A model generated the notes under the pieces. That model made no database searches, was not told where the DNA came from, and saw only the letters and a list, made by a program, of their open reading frames with translations. The translations under genes and the position numbers were made by a program. DNA of 19,240 bases from JAEUJT01 sp044225205. Lineage in GTDB: Bacteria > Myxococcota > Myxococcia > Myxococcales > Myxococcaceae. The DNA lies in NCBI GenBank assembly GCA_044225205.1, contig JBGAIY010000115.1, forward strand, positions 1 through 19,240. Direction: 5' to 3'. Numbering within the stretch: position 1 is the stretch's first letter; each line of letters starts with the position of its first letter. This document shows, one piece after another, positions 1 to 6,947 of this stretch.

Positions 1-65
1 ACAAGGGCACCGAGCCCAGCAGTGCGTGGTCAGCTGGCATCTTTGACGGCGCACTGTGTCACACT

Positions 66-96
66 TTGAGTGCAAACGTCGCACCTCGGCTACAAT
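66..96 (+). promoter_or_regulatory. possible sigma-70-like promoter for the Hpt gene
   Basis: TTGAGT at 66-71 and TACAAT at 91-96 resemble -35 and -10 hexamers, but the 19-base spacing is longer than the usual 17. TACAAT matches the -10 consensus at five of six positions. Transcription would start near 103 and give a leader of about 100 bases before the ATG at 202. This is a pattern match only. Confidence 0.3.
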
Positions 97-175
97 TGAT
101 TGGAGCCGGGCTTGCACATGGCAGGTTCGGTACGTGCCACTCCTGGGGGCGGGGCGGGTCAGCTGGTACCTAAAG

Positions 176-196
176 GGGTCTGCAAGACCCGGGAGG
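176..196 (+). promoter_or_regulatory. leader hairpin abutting the Hpt ribosome-binding site
   Basis: GGGTCT (176-181) and AGACCC (185-190) form a perfect 6-bp stem with a 3-base loop. The Shine-Dalgarno sequence GGGAGG follows at once (191-196), 5 bases before the ATG at 202. This strong SD decides the start against an upstream in-frame GTG-type start at 100. The hairpin could affect ribosome access. It does not match a riboswitch class I recognise. Confidence 0.5.
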
Positions 197-201
197 TCGT
201 A

Positions 202-540
202 ATGGAGCCGATTGATTGGAATGCGCTTCTGGAGAACTGCGCGGGTGACGAATCGCTCGTGGCCGAAGTGCTTGAGCTGTTTCGAAAAGATGGCCCGGCC
301 ATGCTGGCCGACGTCGGTACGGCGGTGAAGTCGGGCGACTCGTTGGCGGTGAAGCGAACCGCGCACCGGCTCAAAGGCGCACTGGCGAGCCTCGCCGCCC
401 AACCCTGCGTGCTCACCTCGCGTGAACTCGAGCTGATGGGGTCGAAAGGCGAGCTCAGCAAAGCGGCCGACATGTACGCCCAACTCGAGCGCGAAATGGC
501 GCGGCTCATGGCGCTGCTCAGCGAGCGGCGCGCCGCGTAG
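202..540 (+). CDS. Hpt (histidine phosphotransfer) domain protein
   Basis: The product is a 112-residue stand-alone Hpt domain, the usual size for one four-helix phosphotransfer module. The signature HRLKGA is at about residues 55-60, and His55 is the expected phospho-accepting residue. The segment before it is amphipathic helix with a DESLVAEVLELF pattern typical of Hpt helix 1. In phosphorelays such proteins pass phosphate between a hybrid kinase receiver and a response regulator. No kinase or receiver gene lies in the window, so its partners are unknown. The ATG at 202 is chosen because GGGAGG sits 5 bases upstream. The gene converges on the ABC transporter gene, with 19 bases between stop codons. 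Confidence 0.88.
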   Translation: MEPIDWNALLENCAGDESLVAEVLELFRKDGPAMLADVGTAVKSGDSLAVKRTAHRLKGALASLAAQPCVLTSRELELMGSKGELSKAADMYAQLEREMARLMALLSERRAA

Positions 541-559
541 CCGACGTTGGGCTGCGCGG

Positions 560-2374
560 TTAGGCGGCGAACTGCCGCTCGACCAGCTTGCGGTACAGGC
601 CGTCTTCGCCCAAGAGCTCGGCGTGGGTACCGGTCTGAACGATGCGGCCGCCTTCGAGCACCACCACGCGGTTCGCGTCTTTCACGGTCGACAGCCGGTG
701 CGCAATGACGAGGGTCGTGCGCCCCTTCATGAGCCGGTCGAGCGCTTCGCGCACCAGGTGCTCGTTTTCGGCGTCGAGCGCGCTCGTCGCTTCGTCGAGA
801 ATCAAAATGCGCGGGTCTTTGAGCACCGCCCGCGCAATGGCGACCCGCTGCTTTTGGCCACCCGAGAGCTGAATGCCCCGCTCTCCGACCAGCGTCGCAT
901 ACCCTTCGGGGAAACCGGTGATGAAGGTGTGCGCGTTCGCCATGCGGGCGGCGGCCTCGACTTCGGCGTCGCTCGCCTCGGGGCGGCCATAGCGAATGTT
1001 CTCGGCGATGCTCGTCGAAAACAACAGTGGCTCTTGGGCGACCACCCCGACCTGGCGGCGCAGCCACTCGGGGTCGAGCGTGGGGTAGGGCGCTCCGTCG
1101 AGCGAGACGAGGCCGTGGGTGGGGTCGTAGAGCCGGTAGAGCAGCGACGCCACGGTCGACTTGCCGGCGCCCGAAGGGCCGACCAGCGCGACCACTTCGC
1201 CGGGCTCGAGGGTCAAGGTGAAGGCGTTGAGCACCGGCATGTCGTTGCGCGTCGGGTAGACGAAGTCGACCTGGTCGAACGCGACGCGGCCCTGCACCGT
1301 CGAAGGGGTCAGGCCCCCGCGCGGAGCGATGCGGGGGGTTCGCCCCAGCAGTTCGAACACCCGCTCTGACGCGCCCGACGCCCGCTGAACGTCGGTCCAC
1401 AACTCCGCGAGTGCCGACAAGGCGAACGCCAGCTGCATGGTGTTCATGAGAAAGGTCAGCAGCGACCCCGCGGAGAGCGAACCTTGGGCCACCAGGCGGG
1501 CGCCGTACCAAAAGACAAAGGCCCCGGCCGAGAACCCCGAGAACGAGGCCGACGCGAAGAACGCAGCCGACAGCCGAATGCGCTTGAACGCCAGCTCGAG
1601 CGTGCGCTCAATGGCCGTCGAGTACCGGGTCACTTCTTTTTCTTCGGCGGCGAACGAGCGCACGGTGCGAATGCCCGCGAGCGACTCGACCGCCACTTCG
1701 CTCGCTTTCGCCAAGGCGTCTTGGCTCTCTTTCGACAGCTTGCGAACCCGCCGGCCGAACAGCACCGCGGTCAGGGCCACCGGTGGCACCACCGCGAGCA
1801 TCGACAGCGTGAGCGTCGACGACAGGTAGAGCAAGATGCCCAGCGACCCGACCACCTGCGCGGCGTTGCGGAGCACCATGCTGACGTTCGCGGTCAGCGT
1901 GGTCTGCAAGACGGTCGCGTCAGACGACAAGCGGCTCGACAACTCGCCGGTCTTTTGACCGTCGAAAAACGCCGTTTCTTGACTCATGAGCGCCCGGTAC
2001 AGGTCGACCCGCAGGCGGTTCACGATGCGCTCGCCCGCCCGGTTGAACGTCATGAACCGGAGCGACGTCATCACCGCTGTCACCGCGAAAATGCCCACGA
2101 GCATCAGCGCCAGGCGGTCGACCCGCTGCAGGTCGATGGCCGAGCCCCCTTGGAGCGCGGTGTCGATGAGCGACCCCGCCACGAGGGGAAACGAGAGCAT
2201 GCCCGCGCTCGACACCAACAAGAAGACCATGCCCACGGCCAAGGGCCCGCGCTCGGGCCAGGCGAGCGAATAGAGCCGCTTGAGCGTGACGCGGGTCGAA
2301 GGGGCGGTCGGCTTGTCGTTAACGGTGGGAGCGGGACGCACGTCGCGAACACTAACCACAGTTCGAGGCCCCAC
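560..2374 (-). CDS. ABC transporter, fused permease/ATPase (MsbA/LmrA-type exporter)
   Basis: The 604-residue half-transporter has an N-terminal membrane domain of about six helices (residues about 44-325) and a C-terminal nucleotide-binding domain (about 363-600). Visible motifs are an A-loop Tyr in FVYPTR, Walker A GPSGAGKST (about 399-407), Q-loop Gln447, signature LSGGQ (503-507), Walker B ILILDE (523-528), D-loop SALD and H-loop His559. All catalytic residues are intact. Family proteins act as homodimers or heterodimers in the inner membrane and export lipids, peptides or drugs; the substrate cannot be read from sequence. The start is uncertain: the longest frame opens with GTG at 2374, other in-frame GTGs lie at residues 6 and 12, and none has a clear Shine-Dalgarno. 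The gene is divergent from the PilT-like gene at 2464. Confidence 0.93.
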   Translation of the reverse strand: MGPRTVVSVRDVRPAPTVNDKPTAPSTRVTLKRLYSLAWPERGPLAVGMVFLLVSSAGMLSFPLVAGSLIDTALQGGSAIDLQRVDRLALMLVGIFAVTAVMTSLRFMTFNRAGERIVNRLRVDLYRALMSQETAFFDGQKTGELSSRLSSDATVLQTTLTANVSMVLRNAAQVVGSLGILLYLSSTLTLSMLAVVPPVALTAVLFGRRVRKLSKESQDALAKASEVAVESLAGIRTVRSFAAEEKEVTRYSTAIERTLELAFKRIRLSAAFFASASFSGFSAGAFVFWYGARLVAQGSLSAGSLLTFLMNTMQLAFALSALAELWTDVQRASGASERVFELLGRTPRIAPRGGLTPSTVQGRVAFDQVDFVYPTRNDMPVLNAFTLTLEPGEVVALVGPSGAGKSTVASLLYRLYDPTHGLVSLDGAPYPTLDPEWLRRQVGVVAQEPLLFSTSIAENIRYGRPEASDAEVEAAARMANAHTFITGFPEGYATLVGERGIQLSGGQKQRVAIARAVLKDPRILILDEATSALDAENEHLVREALDRLMKGRTTLVIAHRLSTVKDANRVVVLEGGRIVQTGTHAELLGEDGLYRKLVERQFAA

Positions 2375-2463
2375 CAGGGCTCTTCACGTTTCTTCGCGTT
2401 CGGGCGGTGCGGGCGGCGAAACCATTTCGGCCCCACCGTACTTGGCTCTAGTCTTTCGGCCGA

Positions 2464-3795
2464 ATGTCGAACGCCCAAGAAGATGCCGTTCTCGGCCGCA
2501 TCGCGCTCCACTACAAGCTCATTTCAGAAGAGCAACTCGCGCAAGCGACGCAGCGGCACGTGGCTTCGCCCGGCAAGAAAATCGGCGAAGTGATGCTCGA
2601 GCTGAAGTTCATCAGCGCCGATCAGCTCAAGTGGTTGCTCACGGCGCAAGAGCAGTACCTCGCCAAGCAGCGCGGGTCGGCTCCCGCGCCCGCGCAGGCA
2701 CCTGCCCCGCGGCCTTCGGCTCCGGCGGCTCCGGCCGTCGCGGCGGCCAAGCCCTCGAGCCCGACCGCGCCCGCCCCCGCCGCGCCCTTCGCCGCGGTGG
2801 CCCACCAGAACGCGCCCCCCGCGCCCCAGCTGTCGGCTCCCCGAGGGCCACGGCAGCTGCCGTCGCTCGAACAAATTTTGACCAAAGCGGTGCAAGCGAA
2901 GGCGAGCGACGTGCACTTGCATTCGGGTGCGCCGTTGCTCATGCGGGTCGGTGGCGCGCTGCGCGAATTGCGCACGGGCGTCATGAACGCCGACGACATC
3001 GAGAGCATCTTGAAAGACGCGCTCGCCCCCGAGCAGCGCAAGCAACTCGAAGAAACGTTCGACCTCGACTTGGCCCTGGCCATACCCGGGGTGGGGCGGT
3101 TTCGCGGTTCGTTCTACCGCCAACAGCGCGGCTGGGACGCCGTGTTTCGAGCGATACCTCCCGAGATACCGACGCTCGAGCAATTGGGGCTGCCGTCGTC
3201 GCTGACCAAGTTCACCGAATACCACCAGGGGTTGGTGCTCGTGACGGGCCCCGCGGGCTGCGGCAAGTCGTCGACCCTCGCCGCGTTGGTCGGCATGCTC
3301 AACGAGACCCGCCACGACCACATCATCACCGTCGAAGACCCCATTGAATACGTGCACCCGCAGAAAGGCTGCATCGTCAACCAGCGGCAAGCGGGCAAGC
3401 ACACCAAGTCGTTCGCCAATGCGTTGCGCGCCGCGCTGCGCGAAGACCCCGACATCATTGTCATTGGCGAACTGCGCGACCTCGAGACGATTCAGTTGGC
3501 CATCACCGCGGCCGAAACAGGCCACTTGGTGTTGGGCACGCTGCACACGAACAACGCCATTCGCACCATCAACCGGGTGCTCGACGTGTTTCCTCCGAAG
3601 CAGCAGTCGAAAATTCGGGCCATGGTGTCTGAGTCGCTGCGCGGCATCATTTCACAGCGGCTCGTGCCGTCGGTCGACGGTACGAAGCGGCTGGTCGCGG
3701 TCGAGACGCTGTTCGTCAAACCTTCAATTCCCGAACCTGATTCGCGAAGAGAAGACGTTTCAAATTCGCTCGGTCATGCAGACCGGCCGGAGTGA
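2464..3795 (+). CDS. PilT-like type IV pilus retraction ATPase with extra N-terminal domain (frame broken near C-terminus)
   Basis: As the sequence stands this is a 443-residue frame. Residues 1-65 form a small helical domain (LGRIALHYKLISEEQL) like the N-terminal modules of GspE/MshE ATPases. A Pro/Ala-rich linker follows (about 72-125), then a PilT core from about 134. The core shows Walker A GPAGCGKSS (262-270), Asp box ITVEDPIEYVH, Walker B IIVIGELRD (331-339) and His box HLVLGTLHTN (354-363). PilT ATPases power pilus retraction at the inner-membrane base. After PSIP (about 420-423) the frame turns to nonsense and stops at 3795, while the expected continuation NLIREEKTFQ lies one base away and ends at 3901. 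Dropping one C from the CCC at 3730-3732 restores a 478-residue protein. ATG 2464 has no obvious SD. The linker and SS in Walker A differ from the paralog downstream. Confidence 0.88.
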   Translation: MSNAQEDAVLGRIALHYKLISEEQLAQATQRHVASPGKKIGEVMLELKFISADQLKWLLTAQEQYLAKQRGSAPAPAQAPAPRPSAPAAPAVAAAKPSSPTAPAPAAPFAAVAHQNAPPAPQLSAPRGPRQLPSLEQILTKAVQAKASDVHLHSGAPLLMRVGGALRELRTGVMNADDIESILKDALAPEQRKQLEETFDLDLALAIPGVGRFRGSFYRQQRGWDAVFRAIPPEIPTLEQLGLPSSLTKFTEYHQGLVLVTGPAGCGKSSTLAALVGMLNETRHDHIITVEDPIEYVHPQKGCIVNQRQAGKHTKSFANALRAALREDPDIIVIGELRDLETIQLAITAAETGHLVLGTLHTNNAIRTINRVLDVFPPKQQSKIRAMVSESLRGIISQRLVPSVDGTKRLVAVETLFVKPSIPEPDSRREDVSNSLGHADRPE

Positions 3796-3901
3796 AGGCA
3801 TGTCGCTGCTCGACGACTCGCTCTTCGAATTGGTGAAGTCGGGCCAAGTTCGAAAAGAAGACGCGCGCAAACACGCCGAAGACCCCAAGCGCTTCGCCTG
3901 A
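3730..3901 (+). other. out-of-frame C-terminal tail of the upstream PilT-like gene
   Basis: From 3733 the shifted frame reads NLIREEKTFQI, then VMQTGRSEGM, then a helical tail, with a stop at 3899-3901. This is the standard PilT C-terminal region (the family pattern TP-A-I-x-NLIRE followed by an MQTG block), so it belongs to the gene at 2464. A single extra C in the CCC run at 3730-3732 explains the break and keeps the spacing to the NLIRE motif equal to that of known PilT proteins. Either the base is a sequencing error, or the gene is truncated in nature, or the ribosome shifts +1 there. Confidence 0.85.
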
Positions 3902-3923
3902 ACTTTTTCAAAAGAACCCGGTC

Positions 3924-4988
3924 ATGGCCAAACTCGACGTGCTGTTTCGGTATTTGAAAGACAACGGCGGTTCAGACTTGCACCTCGCCGCCGGCATGGT
4001 GCCCCACCTGCGCCAACACGGCGAAGCCAAGCCGATACCCGACTGGCCGCTCTTCAGCGACGAGTCGTTGCGCGACCACCTCAAAGAGCTGGCGAACGAG
4101 ACCCAGTGGGCCCACTACGTCAACAACCTCGACCTCGACTTCGCTTACGCGTTGCCGGGCGTGGCGCGGTTTCGCGCGAACTACTTCAACCAAGAACGCG
4201 GCGCGGCGGCGGTGTTTCGCATCATTCCTGAGCGAATTCGAACGCTCGAAGAATTGAAGGCCCCGACGGCGTTGTCGGCGCTGGCCGACCTCGAACAAGG
4301 GCTCGTGTTGGTGACCGGCCCGACCGGCTCGGGCAAGTCGACCACGCTGGCGGCGATCATCGACCAAATCAACAGCCGGCACGCGAAGCACATCATCACC
4401 ATTGAAGACCCGGTCGAGTTCGTTCACCAGAACAAGAAGTGCACGCTCTCTCAGCGCGAAGTCGGGCAAGACACGAAGAGCTTCTCGAACGCGTTGCGCT
4501 CAGCCATTCGCCAAGACCCAGGCGTCATTCTCGTCGGCGAAATGCGTGACATGGAGACCATTTCGCTGGCGATCACCGCTTCAGAAATGGGCGTGCTCGT
4601 GTTCGGCACCCTGCACACGAACAGCGCGCCCAAGACCATCGACCGCGTGATCGACGCGTTTCCGACCGACCAGCAGCAGCAGGTTCGCACGATGCTCTCG
4701 GAGTCGCTCGCCGCCGTCGTCTCGCAGCTGTTGCTCAAGACCCCCGACGGGCGTGGGCGCGTCGCCGTGCACGAGATTTTGCTCAAGACGCCCGGGTTGC
4801 CGAACATCATTCGAGAGGGCAACACGCCCATGCTCAACTCGATCATTCAGCAGGGCAAAGCCCAAGGCATGCAGGCGATGGACGACGTGCTCTTCAAGCT
4901 CGCCGAAGAAGGCAAGATCGCCGGCGAAGACGCGTTTCACAAGGCCACGGCGAAAGCGCGCTTCGAAGTGTTCGTCAAAGAGCACTGA
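3924..4988 (+). CDS. PilT/PilU-like type IV pilus twitching-motility ATPase
   Basis: The 354-residue protein has normal PilT length and no N-terminal extension. It opens directly with the N2 domain (DLHLAAGMVPHLR). Motifs are Walker A GPTGSGKSTT (132-141), Asp box ITIEDPVEFVH (158-168), Walker B VILVGEMRD (201-209), His box VLVFGTLHTN (224-233) and the C-terminal NIIREGN and GMQAMD segments. Every ATPase motif is intact. It lies 22 bases after the end of the shifted tail of the upstream paralog, so the two are probably co-transcribed. No other pilus genes (pilB, pilC, pilM-Q) are nearby, so this looks like an accessory retraction pair. PilT versus PilU cannot be decided from motifs alone. Confidence 0.93.
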   Translation: MAKLDVLFRYLKDNGGSDLHLAAGMVPHLRQHGEAKPIPDWPLFSDESLRDHLKELANETQWAHYVNNLDLDFAYALPGVARFRANYFNQERGAAAVFRIIPERIRTLEELKAPTALSALADLEQGLVLVTGPTGSGKSTTLAAIIDQINSRHAKHIITIEDPVEFVHQNKKCTLSQREVGQDTKSFSNALRSAIRQDPGVILVGEMRDMETISLAITASEMGVLVFGTLHTNSAPKTIDRVIDAFPTDQQQQVRTMLSESLAAVVSQLLLKTPDGRGRVAVHEILLKTPGLPNIIREGNTPMLNSIIQQGKAQGMQAMDDVLFKLAEEGKIAGEDAFHKATAKARFEVFVKEH

Positions 4989-5090
4989 CGCGCTGCGTGC
5001 GGCGGGTCGGCACTTCGGCTGGCAACTGAGAGCGGCCGGCGTTACGACGTGCCCCCATGTTGACCGCCCTCGTCGCATCTCTCGTGCTCC

Positions 5091-5095
5091 AAGGA
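5091..5095 (+). promoter_or_regulatory. ribosome-binding site that sets the glutathione peroxidase start
   Basis: AAGGA at 5091-5095 stands 6 bases before the ATG at 5102. The in-frame ATG upstream at 5057 has no purine-rich site before it, so the SD favours the shorter, cytoplasmic form of the enzyme. Confidence 0.6.
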
Positions 5096-5101
5096 ACTCC
5101 C

Positions 5102-5590
5102 ATGCCCGCGTCGGTTTTCGATTTTCAGGTGAAGAGCATTGACGGCAAAGACGTTTCGCTCTCGCAGTACAAGGGCAAGGCGTTGCTCATCGTGAACACC
5201 GCGTCTCAATGCGGTTACACGCCTCAGTACAAAGGCCTCGAAGAGCTGTACCAGGCGTACAAGGCGAAGGGCTTCGAGATTCTCGCGTTTCCGGCGAATG
5301 AGTTCGGGGCGCAAGAGCCCGGCACCAACGCCGAAATCAAGCAGTTCTGTGAACTCAAATACAAAACGACGTTTCCCCTCTTCGGCAAAATCGTCGTGAA
5401 GGGTGAGGGCATTCACCCGCTCTACAAGTACCTTACCGAGCAAAAAGAGAACGGCGGCGAAGTGACGTGGAACTTCAACAAGTTTCTGGTCACGCCCGAG
5501 GGCAAGGTCGTGGCCCACTTGCCGTCGAAAGTCGAGCCGATGAGCGCCGAACTGAAAAAACAGATCGACGCCGTCTTGCCGAAGAAATAA
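5102..5590 (+). CDS. glutathione peroxidase family thiol peroxidase
   Basis: The 162-residue protein matches bacterial glutathione peroxidases in length and motifs. The peroxidatic Cys37 is in NTASQCGYTPQY, Gln71 in GAQEPG, and Trp123-Asn124 in WNFNKF, giving the Cys/Gln/Trp/Asn tetrad. Cys replaces selenocysteine, as usual in bacteria. A further Cys83 (KQFCELKY) is at the place used as resolving Cys in thioredoxin-dependent family members, so thioredoxin may be the real reductant (inference). The enzyme reduces hydrogen peroxide or lipid hydroperoxides. Starting at 5057 would add 15 mostly hydrophobic residues (MLTALVASLVLQ) that could be a poor export signal; this cannot be excluded. The next gene begins 11 bases downstream. 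Confidence 0.93.
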   Translation: MPASVFDFQVKSIDGKDVSLSQYKGKALLIVNTASQCGYTPQYKGLEELYQAYKAKGFEILAFPANEFGAQEPGTNAEIKQFCELKYKTTFPLFGKIVVKGEGIHPLYKYLTEQKENGGEVTWNFNKFLVTPEGKVVAHLPSKVEPMSAELKKQIDAVLPKK

Positions 5591-5601
5591 CGGCGTTCTC
5601 C

Positions 5602-5928
5602 GTGGCTCACGAATCTCCCGAGTACTGGCAGCTGATTTCGGTGCTGTTCAGTTCGTTCCCGCTCTCTCCGGCGGTGGCCATGTGCCTCCACCAGGCGGCG
5701 TTCGAGCTGTACCGAACGGGCGGCTCGGTCGCGCCCGTAGCGGGAGACTTGCTCAGCGGCGAAGTGCACAACCTCAAGAAAGACGCGCTCGTCGGCACCA
5801 TCGGCGGGCCAGTCTTCGAGGCCCAAGTCGAAACCGAACGCGGGTCGGGCACCGTTCGTTTCTTGCTGACGCGCTCGGGCCTCGAGTTGATGAACGCGCA
5901 GCCGGCCAAGCCGCAATATTTGAACTGA
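5602..5928 (+). CDS. small protein of unknown function
   Basis: A 108-residue frame starts with GTG at 5602, 11 bases after the glutathione peroxidase stop. Codon use has the strong GC3 bias of real genes here. I do not recognise the family. It begins AHESPEYWQL, has one mildly hydrophobic stretch (about residues 12-28), a Gly-rich turn (TIGGPVFEAQVE) and ends in a short basic/polar tail. No signal peptide or zinc motif is visible. The position suggests co-transcription with the peroxidase. The GTG start has no strong SD. Confidence 0.62.
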   Translation: MAHESPEYWQLISVLFSSFPLSPAVAMCLHQAAFELYRTGGSVAPVAGDLLSGEVHNLKKDALVGTIGGPVFEAQVETERGSGTVRFLLTRSGLELMNAQPAKPQYLN

Positions 5929-5957
5929 CGCTTTTGAACGGCTGGTCGGGTGAAGCC

Positions 5958-6671
5958 CTACGGCATGCAGACGTGGTTGTTGCAGCTGAGGCCCACTTCG
6001 CACTGCGGGCTCGCGTAGCAGGTGCCTCCTTGGAGAGAATAGGGCACGCACGCCCCGTTGATGGCGACGCCCGCGGGGCCACAGCAACCGTCGCGGTCAG
6101 AACAATTGATGCCGCGTGGCACGTCGGGGCAGGCCATGCGCAGGCCCTGAATCGTGCCGCTCGAGTCGACCCAATACCAGTCGTCGCTCGATTCATCGAC
6201 GCTTGGTGAGCGCGGCTTGCAGACGGCCCGTGCGAAGACCACTCCGGCGTCGGCTGGCACGCCGGCATCGCTCAACCCACCAGCGTCGAACCCAGCCCCG
6301 GCGTCAACCCCGGCATTGGCGTCGAACCCGGCATCGAACGGGAGACTGGCGTCGAATGCCACCACGTGACCAGCGTCGGCTCCCGCGTCTTCGGCCGTGG
6401 CGAAGGGCAAGCACTTCGAGAGGCACATGCCGTGATCGCACTGTGACGCGTTGAGCCCGCTCTCGAAGCACGGGTTTTCGCAGTCAGCGCTCGACTTGCA
6501 CATCGGTCGGCACATCGATTCGAAGCACACCGCGCCTGGCTCGCACGTGCTGGTCGACGTGCAGGCGCTGACGAGTCGGTCTTTCCAGCACGCCGAGCCG
6601 CCCAACAGGGCCGCCGCGAGCAGACAGGTCATCGCGCGGCGTTTCGCAGTCAGTCGTGTTTGCACGGTCAT
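5958..6671 (-). CDS. Cys-rich lipoprotein with DAG-repeat linker
   Basis: The 237-residue product starts with a basic n-region and hydrophobic core (RRAMTCLLAAALLGGSAC). Cys28 is a plausible lipidation site, though GSAC is a weak lipobox. A Cys-rich block (about 37-87) has EGF/knottin-like spacing (CEPGAVCFESMCRPMC). A low-complexity linker with repeated DAG units (about 94-145) follows, then a second Cys-rich block ending GLSCNNHVCMP. This architecture is widespread in Myxococcota cell-surface lipoproteins; function is unknown. ATG 6671 is chosen because it gives a complete signal peptide and GGAG lies 11 bases upstream. It converges on the small gene ending at 5928. A DAG lipoprotein of similar layout lies at 18379-19047. 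Confidence 0.83.
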   Translation of the reverse strand: MTVQTRLTAKRRAMTCLLAAALLGGSACWKDRLVSACTSTSTCEPGAVCFESMCRPMCKSSADCENPCFESGLNASQCDHGMCLSKCLPFATAEDAGADAGHVVAFDASLPFDAGFDANAGVDAGAGFDAGGLSDAGVPADAGVVFARAVCKPRSPSVDESSDDWYWVDSSGTIQGLRMACPDVPRGINCSDRDGCCGPAGVAINGACVPYSLQGGTCYASPQCEVGLSCNNHVCMP

Positions 6672-6746
6672 GATTCCATCGTCTCCAGTGGGAGTATCGC
6701 CGTGCGAATGGGGGCGTTGCTGAACCTCGCGAAGCCACAAGAGAAT

Positions 6747-6858
6747 TCGCTCGGTGGCCCTCGTCAGCCATGCGGCGGTGTCTCACGGCCCCGGTCGATG
6801 GGTGTCGAAGTCGCGTGCCATTTCGAGCACTCCTCTGCGACTTGGTCGCTCGGTGGCC
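6747..6858. repeat. 13-bp direct repeat TCGCTCGGTGGCC, two copies
   Basis: Identical 13-base copies lie at 6747-6759 and 6846-6858, 99 bases apart, in non-coding DNA. Chance recurrence of a 13-mer in 276 bases is unlikely, though GC bias raises it. The function is unknown; a decayed duplication or a regulator site is possible. Confidence 0.45.
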
Positions 6859-6903
6859 GGCGAAAGCGGCTGAAGATTTCCGGCCGACGCTTGGAGTCAA
6901 GGT

Positions 6904-6928
6904 GACGCCTCCTCCGCTTCGGAGCGTC
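6904..6928 (-). terminator. possible terminator hairpin after the hydroxylase gene
   Basis: CTCCG (6912-6916) and CGGAG (6920-6924) pair across a 3-base loop. An alternative outer stem pairs GACGC (6904-6908) with GCGTC (6924-6928). The hairpin is about 20 bases past the minus-strand stop at 6948. No T-run follows, so intrinsic termination is uncertain. Confidence 0.3.
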
Positions 6929-6947
6929 GGTCTGCGAAGAGTCGGCT

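Larger units (their letters stand above)
6672..6947. other. intergenic region between lipoprotein and hydroxylase genes
   Basis: These 276 bases hold no supported gene. On the minus strand they are the 3' side of the hydroxylase gene and the leader of the lipoprotein gene. They contain a hairpin at 6904-6928 and a 13-base direct repeat at 6747 and 6846. I found no convincing -35/-10 pair for the lipoprotein gene. Confidence 0.6.

Noticed and set aside
1..40. Minus-strand ATG at 40 opening a frame to the left window edge (MPADHALLGSVPL)
   Set aside because: Only 13 codons are visible and there is no Shine-Dalgarno before it, so a divergent gene cannot be supported.
100..201. Known riboswitch (such as a c-di-GMP GEMM element) in the Hpt leader
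   Set aside because: The conserved core bases of the classes I know are not present.
1484..2593. Long plus-strand frame opposite the ABC transporter
   Set aside because: It is Arg/His/Glu-rich and antisense to a gene with intact ABC motifs; typical antisense artefact of GC-rich DNA.
2524..3546. Long antisense frames inside the PilT-like genes
   Set aside because: Composition and lack of motifs mark them as shadows of the PilT coding frame.
3730..3740. Programmed +1 frameshift as the main explanation in PilT
   Set aside because: CCC can slip, but there is no stop codon or stimulatory element at the site, and two similar indels elsewhere favour sequence error or mutation.
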